From Chloroflexota bacterium (lineage in GTDB: Bacteria > Chloroflexota > Limnocylindria > Limnocylindrales > CSP1-4), in the NCBI GenBank assembly GCA_030271555.1, contig JARXKQ010000083.1:1-5870 (forward strand): a stretch of 5,870 nt of DNA, given 5' to 3'. Below are positions 1 through 5,870 of this stretch, piece after piece. The position numbers were made by a program, and so were the translations under genes. Every line of letters begins with the position of its first letter. Positions within the stretch are counted from its first letter, which is position 1. A model generated the notes under the pieces. That model worked only from the letters and a program-made list of their open reading frames with translations. It made no database searches and had not been told where the DNA came from.

Positions 1-378
1 CTGGGCTGGTTCCAGCTGGTGTGGGCGCAGGTCTATCTCGTTTGGCCGCGACTATCGGTCGCGCGGCTGGCGATCCTGGCCAACGTGGGTGCGGTGCTCG
101 TCTGGATCATGTCGCGCACAGTGGGGTTGCCGATCGGCCCGCAGGCATGGGTGCCGGAGCAGGTTGGCTTCGCCGATGTGCTGGCGACATCGTTCGAGCT
201 CGGGATAATCGGCTTGCTGATGCCCACGCTCTTGAGGCAGCGGTTCGAGCTGGCGCTCAACGACCAGATGCCGATGCAGAAGGCATTCGTGCTCGCGGCC
301 TTTGCGACAGTCGCCGTTGGTTTGCTCACTGCAGTTGCGTTGGTGCCACCGGCGTTTGAGTTCCTCGCGTTCACCTAA
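1..378 (+). CDS. Small integral membrane protein, 5' truncated by window edge
   Basis: The reading frame is open from the first base, with 125 codons visible ending at TAA (376-378). The first internal start is GTG at 19, but the six codons before it (LGWFQL) continue the same hydrophobic style, so the real start is probably outside the window. Three likely membrane segments are visible, at about residues 23-38, 57-78 and 96-116 counted from base 1. Between the first two is the motif SRTVGLPIGP followed by an acidic PEQVGFADV stretch. This pattern occurs in uncharacterised multi-helix membrane proteins of Actinobacteria and Chloroflexi (recollection of the family, not a search). No catalytic or metal-binding motif is seen. 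The function is unknown. It converges on the gene at 469-909. Confidence 0.7.
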   Translation: MGWFQLVWAQVYLVWPRLSVARLAILANVGAVLVWIMSRTVGLPIGPQAWVPEQVGFADVLATSFELGIIGLLMPTLLRQRFELALNDQMPMQKAFVLAAFATVAVGLLTAVALVPPAFEFLAFT

Positions 379-386
379 GGCGAGGA

Positions 387-402
387 GCCGCAGCTTCGCG
401 GC
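387..402. other. Small hairpin in convergent intergenic region
   Basis: GCCGC (387-391) and GCGGC (398-402) form a 5-bp stem with a 6-base loop, 9 bases after the stop of the plus-strand gene. On the plus strand it is followed by an A-rich run rather than T, so it is not a standard terminator for that gene. It may stabilise the 3' end of either convergent transcript. Confidence 0.4.
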
Positions 403-439
403 AAAAGAAAAACCCGGCTCACCTTGCGACGAGCCGGGT
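401..439 (-). terminator. Rho-independent terminator of the DUF4383-like gene
   Basis: ACCCGGCTC (412-420) and GAGCCGGGT (431-439) pair perfectly as a 9-bp GC-rich stem around a 10-base loop. Read on the minus strand, the stem is followed at once by TTTTTCTTTT (positions 412 down to about 403), the expected U-rich tract. It lies about 30 bases past the stop codon of the gene at 469-909. There is no T-run on the plus-strand side, so it should work mainly for minus-strand transcription, though it may also slow plus-strand polymerase. Confidence 0.88.
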
Positions 440-440
440 A

Positions 441-456
441 CCTGGCTTTCGCCAGG
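441..456 (-). other. GAAA-tetraloop hairpin upstream of the terminator
   Basis: CCTGGC (441-446) and GCCAGG (451-456) form a perfect 6-bp stem. On the minus-strand transcript the loop is GAAA, a GNRA-type tetraloop that is especially stable in RNA. It sits between the stop codon of the DUF4383-like gene and its terminator. It may protect the mRNA 3' end or add to termination. The GNRA reading applies only to the minus-strand RNA, because the plus-strand loop is TTTC. Confidence 0.6.
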
Positions 457-468
457 AAAATCGACTGC

Positions 469-909
469 CTAGCGGCTCATCATCGCTGAGCGCTGCATCC
501 AGAACGCTGCGGCAAATGCCCATGCCGCGACGATCAGGTGGAGCAGGTTGTCGCCGAGCTCCAGGTTGGACAGGCCGAACGTGTTGGGCGTCGCGTTACC
601 TGCAACGAGGAAGCCGTACACGCCGAAGAACAGGGCGATCAGGCCAACAAGGATGACGATCCAGCGGTAGTACGGGGCCAGCATCGAGTTGAGGCCGGGC
701 ACGTACAACGCGGCGAGGGCGACGACGCCGAGCCCTACGTGGGCAAAGTTCTCGCTGTTATCGAGCCAGAAGAACGAACCCAGGGCCGACGCGCTAGCGC
801 TGCCGTTGAGGAACACAAAGCCGATCAGGCCGAGCAGCAGCAGGACCACGCCGCCGCTCATCAGGAAGCCCTTTGGGGTAAAGAGCATTTCCCGGTAATT
901 CATGGACAT
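469..909 (-). CDS. DUF4383-like four-helix membrane protein
   Basis: This is a 146-residue protein with four hydrophobic segments at about 14-34, 54-72, 82-103 and 121-138. Two helices open with a similar motif, N54-F-A-H57 and N121-L-L-H124, each followed by a small-residue-rich helix. This Asn-x-x-His helix opening is characteristic of DUF4383-type membrane proteins as I know them, and suggests two duplicated halves. The biochemical role of that family is unknown. The ATG at 907-909 was preferred over the upstream in-frame GTG at 925-927 because GGAGG (921-925) lies 11 bases before the ATG, and the GTG start would put that site inside the gene. ATG at 901-903 is a less likely alternative. 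The gene appears monocistronic, with its own promoter and terminator. Confidence 0.8.
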   Translation of the reverse strand: MSMNYREMLFTPKGFLMSGGVVLLLLGLIGFVFLNGSASASALGSFFWLDNSENFAHVGLGVVALAALYVPGLNSMLAPYYRWIVILVGLIALFFGVYGFLVAGNATPNTFGLSNLELGDNLLHLIVAAWAFAAAFWMQRSAMMSR

Positions 910-920
910 GAACGATCTAC

Positions 921-925
921 CCTCC
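921..925 (-). promoter_or_regulatory. Ribosome binding site deciding the ATG 909 start
   Basis: GGAGG on the minus strand is 11 bases from the ATG at 907-909. The spacing is slightly long but acceptable. It favours this ATG over the GTG at 925-927, which overlaps the site. Confidence 0.6.
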
Positions 926-940
926 ACTCACGATGGACGC

Positions 941-966
941 CGGAGCGGTCACCTCCTCCGTGACCG
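941..966 (-). promoter_or_regulatory. Structured mRNA leader with overlapping alternative hairpins
   Basis: On the minus-strand RNA, CGGTCAC (966-960) and GTGACCG (952-946) form a perfect 7-bp stem. Its 7-base loop is GGAGGAG, which resembles a Shine-Dalgarno site but lies more than 40 bases before the start codon. An alternative stem pairs CGGAG (960-956) with CTCCG (945-941). It shares bases with the first, so both cannot form at once. The free CTCC could in principle also pair with GGAG in the true ribosome binding site at 921-925. A role in translation control, or as a DNA operator, is inference; the repeats themselves are direct observation. Confidence 0.5.
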
Positions 967-967
967 A

Positions 968-980
968 GCGCCACTGGCGC
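968..980. promoter_or_regulatory. Short palindrome over the predicted transcription start
   Basis: GCGCC (968-972) and GGCGC (976-980) are inverted repeats separated by 3 bases. They cover roughly -4 to +9 of the transcription start predicted from the -10 box at 983-988. The placement fits a repressor operator or a 5'-end RNA hairpin. No regulator gene is adjacent to support a specific partner. Confidence 0.35.
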
Positions 981-982
981 GA

Positions 983-1010
983 ATAATGCGCCCACGCTGC
1001 GCCATGTCAA
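983..1010 (-). promoter_or_regulatory. Sigma-70-type promoter for the DUF4383-like gene
   Basis: On the minus strand a perfect -35 box TTGACA (1010-1005) is followed after 16 bases by CATTAT (988-983), which matches four of six -10 consensus positions. A transcript would begin near 976 and have a leader of roughly 65 bases before the ATG at 909. The site is in the gap between the lipoprotein stop (1044) and the DUF4383-like start. This is where a promoter is expected if that gene is transcribed separately from the upstream operon. Confidence 0.6.
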
Positions 1011-1043
1011 CGGTCGTTTATGCGCTTTCTGGTGCAATTTGGA

Positions 1044-1562
1044 TCAGGAGGGGGCGGCACTCGGAAGGGTGGTGACGTCCGGCACCTGCGTGGGCGCAGG
1101 CTCGGCTGAGCGCTGCCAGAACGACACGCCGATCGCATGGCCCGTGGAGGCGGTGCGGTAGAGCTGCACGACGCCCGTGCCGTTGATCTGGTCGATGCGC
1201 GCCTCGATGGTCATCGTCCCGCTGCCGGGGTTGGTGCTCTTGACGTCGACGAAATCGCCGTTGATCACGCCGTCTTCGTTCATGACGCCGCGGAAGGCCA
1301 TGATCCATTCCTGGCCCGGGTACTGGCCATCGAAGTTGGACTGGCCCGACCACCAGATGCAGGTCCCGATCTGCTTGATGTAGTAGATGCCGCCGTCGTT
1401 GCCGCTCCACGCGCCCGAGAGGTCAAGCGGCTGCCCATCAGGGCCGCTGCGCTGCACCGGCGCACAGCCGGCATCGCCCGACGCTTGAGGGCTAGTTCCG
1501 CCACATGCGGACAGCGCCAAGACGACCGTAGTCAGTGCGAGTGCAAGTCGAATGCGAGTCAC
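1044..1562 (-). CDS. Secreted lipoprotein of unknown function
   Basis: The 172-residue product starts with a short basic segment (VTRIR), a hydrophobic stretch (LALALTTVVLAL) and a lipobox LSAC with Cys20. It is therefore predicted to be exported, cut by signal peptidase II and lipid-anchored. The GTG start at 1560-1562 was chosen because it gives a normal signal peptide. An ATG at 1632-1634 would add 24 residues, overlap the upstream gene by 41 bases and bury the signal sequence. The mature part is a likely beta-rich domain at about residues 47-150. It carries LSGAWSGNDGGIYYIKQIG and CIWWSG, motifs I associate with small hypothetical proteins of environmental bacteria, followed by a Pro/Thr/Ser-rich tail. 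Cys33 and Cys68 could form a disulfide. It lies 31 bases after the amidohydrolase gene and is probably last in the operon. Its function is not recognised. Confidence 0.75.
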   Translation of the reverse strand: MTRIRLALALTTVVLALSACGGTSPQASGDAGCAPVQRSGPDGQPLDLSGAWSGNDGGIYYIKQIGTCIWWSGQSNFDGQYPGQEWIMAFRGVMNEDGVINGDFVDVKSTNPGSGTMTIEARIDQINGTGVVQLYRTASTGHAIGVSFWQRSAEPAPTQVPDVTTLPSAAPS

Positions 1563-1593
1563 TCTCGAAAAGTAGCAGAGCGCGGACAGGCGG

Positions 1594-3249
1594 CTATGGG
1601 TCGAAACGCGCGTCGCGCTGAACGACCTGGCCATCGATGAGCGTGGCGAGCGGGCGCGTGGCGGCGAGCGCGTCAGCGTCCAGTGGCTCGGCGAAGCCGG
1701 CCGCTGGGACGATCAGCAGATCGGCGCGCGAGCCGACGGTGAGACGCCCAAGATCATTTTGGCCGGCGACGAGTGCCGGGTCGAGGGTTGCCGCCCGCAG
1801 CGCACGAGCGAGGTCGATCGCTTGGCGCGGACCGACCTGGGGGGCCGACTGATCGCTTGGGTTACGTCGCACCACCGCCTCGGCCAGCCCGGGCCACGGG
1901 TCGGGCGGTTCGACCGGTGCGTCGGTGCCGAACGGGATGAGGGCGCCGCCGTCGAGCAGGGCACGCAACGGGATCGCGTTGTCGCCGCGGTCGCCCCAGC
2001 CCGCACGGATTTGCGGTTCGTCGCTGCGCAGATGGACCGGTTGAACGGACGCGGCCACGCCCAGCCGGCCGAATCGTTGTTGGTCGTGGGGGTCGATGAG
2101 CTGGGCGTGCTCCACGCGACGCATCAGGTGCAGGCCGTGCGGCACCGGCGGCAGCGATTCGAAGACATCGAGCACCGCGCGCACGGCCGCGTCACCAATG
2201 GCATGGATCTGGACCGCAATGCCGTTCGACTCGGCGCGCCGGGCGAGGTCGGCCAGATCTGTGGGCTGGGTGATGTACATGCCGTTGGGCCCGCCGGTTG
2301 GCGGGTTCGTGGCGGCATCGGTGTAGGGCGCCAGCATCGCGGCGCTGCGCGAGCCCAGCGAGCCGTCGGCGAAGAGCTTGAGCCAGCCCATCGTGTAGCG
2401 GCCGGTCTGCTGGCCGCTGCGCAGCCCGGCGTTGATCGCGGTCGACAGCTGGGGCGCGCGAACCGAGGCATGGACGCGCAGCGGCAACCGGCCCTCCCCC
2501 GCAAGGCGGCGATAGAAGAGCGGGCCGCGGTCGATGCCGGCGTCGCCGGTGAGGATGCCCGGGTCGTGGCAACCGGTGACGCCCAGCCCCGCTAGTTCGC
2601 GCGCGACGTCGGTGAGCGCCGCCTCGATCTCGGCCAGCGTGGGTGCCGGGATGGCGGCCTCGACCAGGATGCTCGCGGCCTCGTGCAGGATGCCAGTGGG
2701 ATTGCCCGCATCATCGCGGCGCACGAGGCCGCCCTCAGGATTGGGCGAGGCCGACGTGATCGACGCCGCGCGCAGTGCGACGACGCTCAGCCAGAGCGCG
2801 TGATGGTCGTGAGCGAACATCGCCATTGGCCGGCCAGGGGCGACATCCTCGAGCATCTGGGCGTCCGGCCAGCCACCCAGGTCGTGCATCGACCAACCAT
2901 GGCCCTGGAGCCAGCCGTCGCGGTTGCCCTGAGCGACAAGTGCCTCGTGGCGCGCACGGATGGCAAGCAGCGCAGCTGGCCGGCCGAGTCCGGTCATGTC
3001 GATCGCGTTGTGGGCGAGGACAAGGGTCATGAGGTGCAGGTGGGCGTCGGTTATGCCGGGCACGACGAGCTGGTCGTCAGCCAGCCGCCATCGTTGCGTT
3101 GCCGGTCCCAACAAACCCGCGAGCTCGCTCTCACGGCCCACCGCCAGCACGCGGCCATCGGCGATGGCAATCCCCGCCCGCCAGCCGAAGCCGTGGTCGC
3201 CGGCGAGCGTCGCCACCCGGCCGGTAATGACCAGGTCGGCGGTTGGCAC
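1594..3249 (-). CDS. YtcJ-type metal-dependent amidohydrolase (amidohydrolase 3 family)
   Basis: This 551-residue protein has the usual length and layout of the YtcJ/COG1574 branch of the amidohydrolase superfamily. A small N-terminal beta segment (ADLVITGRVATLAG) is followed by a TIM-barrel. The expected metal-site residues are all visible: H70 and H72 in DAHLHL, K291 in LKLFADGSLGSRSA (candidate bridging lysine), H349 in QIHAIGDAA, H381 in RVEHAQ and D443 in FGTDAP. The family signatures GNPTGILHE (183-191) and GSRADLLI (506-513) are also present. Relatives hydrolyse N-substituted formamides or other amides, but most members have no known substrate. There is no signal peptide, so it should be cytoplasmic. 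The GTG start is 6 bases after the asparaginase stop with no clear ribosome binding site, suggesting translational coupling. It appears intact. Confidence 0.92.
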   Translation of the reverse strand: MPTADLVITGRVATLAGDHGFGWRAGIAIADGRVLAVGRESELAGLLGPATQRWRLADDQLVVPGITDAHLHLMTLVLAHNAIDMTGLGRPAALLAIRARHEALVAQGNRDGWLQGHGWSMHDLGGWPDAQMLEDVAPGRPMAMFAHDHHALWLSVVALRAASITSASPNPEGGLVRRDDAGNPTGILHEAASILVEAAIPAPTLAEIEAALTDVARELAGLGVTGCHDPGILTGDAGIDRGPLFYRRLAGEGRLPLRVHASVRAPQLSTAINAGLRSGQQTGRYTMGWLKLFADGSLGSRSAAMLAPYTDAATNPPTGGPNGMYITQPTDLADLARRAESNGIAVQIHAIGDAAVRAVLDVFESLPPVPHGLHLMRRVEHAQLIDPHDQQRFGRLGVAASVQPVHLRSDEPQIRAGWGDRGDNAIPLRALLDGGALIPFGTDAPVEPPDPWPGLAEAVVRRNPSDQSAPQVGPRQAIDLARALRAATLDPALVAGQNDLGRLTVGSRADLLIVPAAGFAEPLDADALAATRPLATLIDGQVVQRDARFDP

Positions 3250-3255
3250 CGGTGT

Positions 3256-4245
3256 CTAGGCGGGTAGTCGGCCAGCCAGAAGCTGGGCCAGTTGCTCGCG
3301 GCCGAGGCCGGCGGCCAAACCCAGCGCCAAGGCGACGCGTGTCTTGGGCCCGTCGAAGACTGATGGCAGCGCGCCGGCGCGCTGCCACATCGCGCCGCCG
3401 CCGGGGAAGGCATAGATGGGCGCGACCGTGCCGCGGGCGCAGCGCGTGGTCTGGGCAATCACCGTGCCGTCGCTGATCAACTCAGTGGCCGCGGCGAGCA
3501 GATCGGCCCCGGTGTTGCCTGAACCCGTCGCGGCCACGACCAGCCCTGCCGGGTGCAACGGGCGCAGCGCGCGCAGCAGCGTGCCATCAATGCCGGCAAC
3601 GGCGATGATCAGGTGGACGTCTTCGACGGCGTGATCGGGCACGCGCGGCAAGCGGCCGCGGCGGGCCGGCGCGCCAACAAGGACGAGCCGCCCGTCGACA
3701 ACTCGCCCGGTGGCGGCAGCCTCGCGCGGCTGAAAGGTGTCCATGGCCGTCGAGTGCGTCTTCACGACGTCGCGTGCCGCCACGACGAGCCCGTTGAGCA
3801 CCACCTGCACGGCGGTGCCCACGAAATCGGGCGATAGCGCGCAGACGGCCGCGTCGGCCAGGTTGCGCGGCCCATCGAAGTCGGCTGACGAGCCGTCGCG
3901 CATGGCGCCGGTGACGACGACGGGCTTGTCGGAGCGCACCAGCAGCTCGTACGCGAAGGAGGTCTCCTCGATCGTGTCGGTGCCCTGGACGATGACCGCG
4001 CCCGCGATCTCCGGTCGGGCGAGAGCCTCGTCAACGACGCGCGCGATGTCGAGCATCTGGGCGAAGCGCAGGTGCGACGCGGGCACGAGGCCCCAGTCGA
4101 TTGGCTCGATCTGGGCGACATCGGCCAGCCGGGGTGATCGGGCGAGGATGTCAGCGCCGCGCAGTACCGGTGTGTTGCCACCGGCGGCGGCATCAGGCAG
4201 CGTGGAGATGGTTCCACCGGTGAAGACCATCGCCACCCGGCTCAT
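3256..4245 (-). CDS. L-asparaginase/glutaminase-family amidohydrolase
   Basis: The 329-residue product is a normal-length asparaginase of the bacterial AnsA/AnsB fold, which hydrolyses L-asparagine to aspartate and ammonia. The catalytic residues fall at positions like those of mature E. coli AnsB: T12 in TGGTIS, T89 and D90 in VQGTDTIEET, and K162 in VKTHST. The C-terminal GPKTRVALALGLAAG segment is also typical. There is no signal peptide, so it is probably cytoplasmic. Two differences are visible: Q88 precedes GTD where E. coli has His, and the flexible-loop region (about 15-30) has no tyrosine matching E. coli Y25. Substrate preference could therefore differ, although this loop type seems common in relatives from high-GC bacteria. 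The ATG start overlaps the transporter stop as ATGA, with only a weak GGA upstream. Confidence 0.92.
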   Translation of the reverse strand: MSRVAMVFTGGTISTLPDAAAGGNTPVLRGADILARSPRLADVAQIEPIDWGLVPASHLRFAQMLDIARVVDEALARPEIAGAVIVQGTDTIEETSFAYELLVRSDKPVVVTGAMRDGSSADFDGPRNLADAAVCALSPDFVGTAVQVVLNGLVVAARDVVKTHSTAMDTFQPREAAATGRVVDGRLVLVGAPARRGRLPRVPDHAVEDVHLIIAVAGIDGTLLRALRPLHPAGLVVAATGSGNTGADLLAAATELISDGTVIAQTTRCARGTVAPIYAFPGGGAMWQRAGALPSVFDGPKTRVALALGLAAGLGREQLAQLLAGRLPA

Positions 4246-5678
4246 CTGTCGTCCAGCTCTGGCTCTGTCTCGTCGTCGGATGGCCCGCGCAGGTTGCGCG
4301 GTGACGTCAGCGAACGACCAGACAGGCTCACGGGGTCGACTGCATCGATCATCACGCCCTCGGAGGCGAGCGCCTCATGCGACGGATGCGCGCGCATGAT
4401 CGAGCCCACGGCAACGAGCAGCGTCACCAGGGCGGCGCCCTGCACCACCACAGGCGTCCCGACCACGTCGGCGATGGGCCCAACGATGATGATCGGCAGG
4501 AACGAGGCGATGCTCACGAGCATGTTCAGCACCCCGAACACGCGGCCGCGAACGTTCTCGGGCAGCTCTTCCTGGAGCTGCGTCTGCGCCGGTACCGCGA
4601 CCATGGCGTAGGCCACGCCCGCCGCGAACGCGACGGCGATGACGATCGAAAGCAGTGGGACCGCAATTGAGAAGCGGGTCACCAGCGGCTGGGCCAAGGA
4701 CAGCGCCAAGAGCGTGATGCCCAGACCAATCAGGCCGGCCTCGATTCCCCGGCGGCGCGAGAAGAGCTTGCCGTAGACGTTGAGCGCGAGGATGCCGAAC
4801 ACCAGGCCAATGCCAAGCGGCAGGACCACGACCACGAAGTCGCGCTCCGTCAGCCCCAGCACCTGCGTCGCGAAGCCCGGGCCCAGCACGCCCAGCACGC
4901 CAATGAGCGATGCCGTGAGCGCGAGGTAGGCGAGCGGCCAGAAGATCTGCCGATTGGCGAGCATGTAGCGCACGCCATCGACGAGCTCGCCGAACGTCGT
5001 CCGGACGGCGGTGCCCGCTTCCCCCAGCGCTTCCACCGGCCGCGGCCCGCCGATGCGCGGGTTGTTGCGCGGTAGGAATAGGCAAAGCGCGGCGCCCACG
5101 AGATATGTGGCCGACACGAGAATGAGCAGCCAATTCTGGCCGGCGACGTTCACGACGAGCGGCCCGAGCAGCGCGAAACCAACGAAGAACGAGCCCTGGA
5201 AGGTGAGTAGGTAGAGCGAGTTCGCGGCCAGCAGCTGGCGCCGCGTGACGATGACCGGGATCATCGCCGCTTCGGCCGGGCCGAAGAACGTTGTGAGCGT
5301 CGAGATGAGCACCGTCAGCAGGTAGATGAGCGCCAGGTTCGAGCCGACCAAGAGCAGCACCAGGAACATCACGCCGCGGGCCGCGTTGGTCACCACCAGG
5401 ATCAAGCGCCGGTCATTGCGGTCGGTATAGACGCCGGCGATCGCGCCGAAGATGACTGCCGGCACGAGGTAGGACAGGATCAGCAGACTGACCGACGTGC
5501 TCTTGCCGGTGAGCGTGAACACCTCGACCGTCAAGCCGAACAGCACCATGTTGGCGCCGACCTGGGTCACGACTTGGGCGATCCACAGCGCGAGGAAGCG
5601 GCGATTGCGCAGGACCGCTCCGGCCGAATCCTCGCCGTCTGTGGGCGCGGCCGTGAGCGCGTTGTCCGCGGAGCTCAT
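4242..5678 (-). CDS. Major facilitator superfamily transporter, MFS_3/EntS-like
   Basis: This is a 478-residue protein with about 12 predicted membrane helices between residues 28 and 427, and a hydrophilic loop at about 204-245 between the two six-helix halves. The MFS motif A is seen as GVYTDRNDRR (82-91) in the loop after helix 2. The segment around 363-400, PAQTQLQEELPENVRGRVFG, resembles the second-half signature of the enterobactin-exporter-like MFS_3 group. That group is mostly exporters of siderophores, drugs and other small molecules, but direction and substrate cannot be read from the sequence. The C-terminal ~50 residues form a polar acidic tail outside the fold. The ATG start overlaps the DUF951 stop as ATGA, with GGAG and AGGT-like sequence just upstream. 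The gene is second in the operon visible here. Confidence 0.9.
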   Translation of the reverse strand: MSSADNALTAAPTDGEDSAGAVLRNRRFLALWIAQVVTQVGANMVLFGLTVEVFTLTGKSTSVSLLILSYLVPAVIFGAIAGVYTDRNDRRLILVVTNAARGVMFLVLLLVGSNLALIYLLTVLISTLTTFFGPAEAAMIPVIVTRRQLLAANSLYLLTFQGSFFVGFALLGPLVVNVAGQNWLLILVSATYLVGAALCLFLPRNNPRIGGPRPVEALGEAGTAVRTTFGELVDGVRYMLANRQIFWPLAYLALTASLIGVLGVLGPGFATQVLGLTERDFVVVVLPLGIGLVFGILALNVYGKLFSRRRGIEAGLIGLGITLLALSLAQPLVTRFSIAVPLLSIVIAVAFAAGVAYAMVAVPAQTQLQEELPENVRGRVFGVLNMLVSIASFLPIIIVGPIADVVGTPVVVQGAALVTLLVAVGSIMRAHPSHEALASEGVMIDAVDPVSLSGRSLTSPRNLRGPSDDETEPELDDR

Positions 5679-5870
5679 CGCTCCACTACCTGTCCGTCGC
5701 GCTGCATTTGCACGAGGCGGCGCTCGAGCGCGCGACGCTCGATCAAGACACGATGACCGCAGCCGTCACAGGTGAGGCCGATATCGGCGCCCAGCCGGAC
5801 GACGTGCCACGTGTTCGAGCCGCACGGATGAGGCTTGGCGAGGGTCAGGCGATCATCGAGGCGCACGTCG
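5675..5870 (-). CDS. DUF951 family protein, start at or beyond window edge
   Basis: The visible part encodes about 65 residues, close to the full length of this small family. The hallmark KPHPCGSNTWHVVRLGADI is followed by LTCDGCGHRV. Counted from the GTG at 5864-5866, the cysteines are C15, C33 and C36. They suggest a small zinc-ribbon or beta-barrel fold that could bind nucleic acid, although the family has no established role. The GTG is a possible start, but the codon before it (Asp) fits the family pattern M-x-D-(V/I)-R, so the true start may lie just outside the window. The stop codon overlaps the transporter start by four bases (ATGA). In other genomes DUF951 genes are often near housekeeping genes, so linkage to a transporter need not mean a shared function. 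Confidence 0.85.
   Translation of the reverse strand, partial: DVRLDDRLTLAKPHPCGSNTWHVVRLGADIGLTCDGCGHRVLIERRALERRLVQMQRDGQVVER

Noticed and set aside
929..955. Possible tiny leader peptide after the GGAGGAGGT at 951-959
   Set aside because: The nearest GTG (931-929) is 19 bases from the Shine-Dalgarno-like sequence and gives only four codons before TAG, so translation is unlikely.
538..963. Long plus-strand open frame of 141 codons
   Set aside because: It is antisense to the DUF4383-like gene. Its product is Glu/Gln/Arg-rich low-complexity sequence typical of a GC-rich shadow frame, with no family signature.
981..1043. Terminator after the lipoprotein gene
   Set aside because: No GC-rich stem followed by a T-run is found downstream of the stop at 1044. 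Ending could be Rho-dependent or by readthrough to the terminator at 401-439.
1018..1410. Minus-strand open frame of 130 codons overlapping the lipoprotein
   Set aside because: It is very Arg/His-rich, in a different frame from the lipoprotein, which has a clear signal peptide and lipobox.
1563..1593. Possible separate promoter before the lipoprotein (TGCTAC-like -10)
   Set aside because: No -35 at acceptable spacing and only three of six matches to TATAAT. Transcription from the operon is the simpler explanation.
1759..2595. Plus-strand open frame of 278 codons
   Set aside because: It lies entirely opposite the YtcJ amidohydrolase, whose motifs are complete. The antisense product is Arg/Gly/Ala-rich with no recognisable domain.
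3737..4399. Plus-strand open frame of 220 codons
   Set aside because: It is antisense to the asparaginase and the transporter end. Its Ser/Arg/Thr-rich composition is what the complementary strand of these codons gives.

Overview
The window is GC-rich bacterial DNA, compactly coded, with GTG and ATG starts and 4-base stop/start overlaps. No rRNA, tRNA, transposase or CRISPR is visible. The organism is most likely a member of the Chloroflexota or a similar high-GC lineage. The reasons are the DUF951 protein, a family typical of Firmicutes and Chloroflexi, together with the base composition and the style of the asparaginase and small membrane proteins. This placement is inference, not proof.

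Layout. On the plus strand, positions 1-378 hold the 3' end of a small integral membrane protein gene. It converges on a minus-strand gene for a four-helix DUF4383-like membrane protein (469-909). Between them lies a cluster of hairpins (387-456), including a strong minus-strand intrinsic terminator at 406-439. Upstream of the DUF4383-like gene, positions 910-1043 hold its apparent sigma-70-type promoter (TTGACA, 16 bases, CATTAT) and a structured leader with two overlapping, mutually exclusive hairpins around Shine-Dalgarno-like sequence.

The rest, 1044-5870, looks like one minus-strand operon. In transcription order it encodes a DUF951 zinc-ribbon-like protein (start at or beyond the right edge), a 12-helix MFS transporter, an L-asparaginase-family amidohydrolase, a YtcJ-type metal-dependent amidohydrolase and a small secreted lipoprotein. 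The first two junctions are ATGA overlaps. The third is 6 bases, with both genes in the same frame. The fourth is about 31 bases.

Together the transporter and two hydrolases suggest movement and breakdown of amide-containing small molecules, either nutrients or toxic amides. The sequence does not identify the substrate. I see no clear evidence of a novel defence or mobile system. The points most worth a second look are the leader of the DUF4383-like gene, the tightly coupled asparaginase/YtcJ pair and the uncharacterised lipoprotein.
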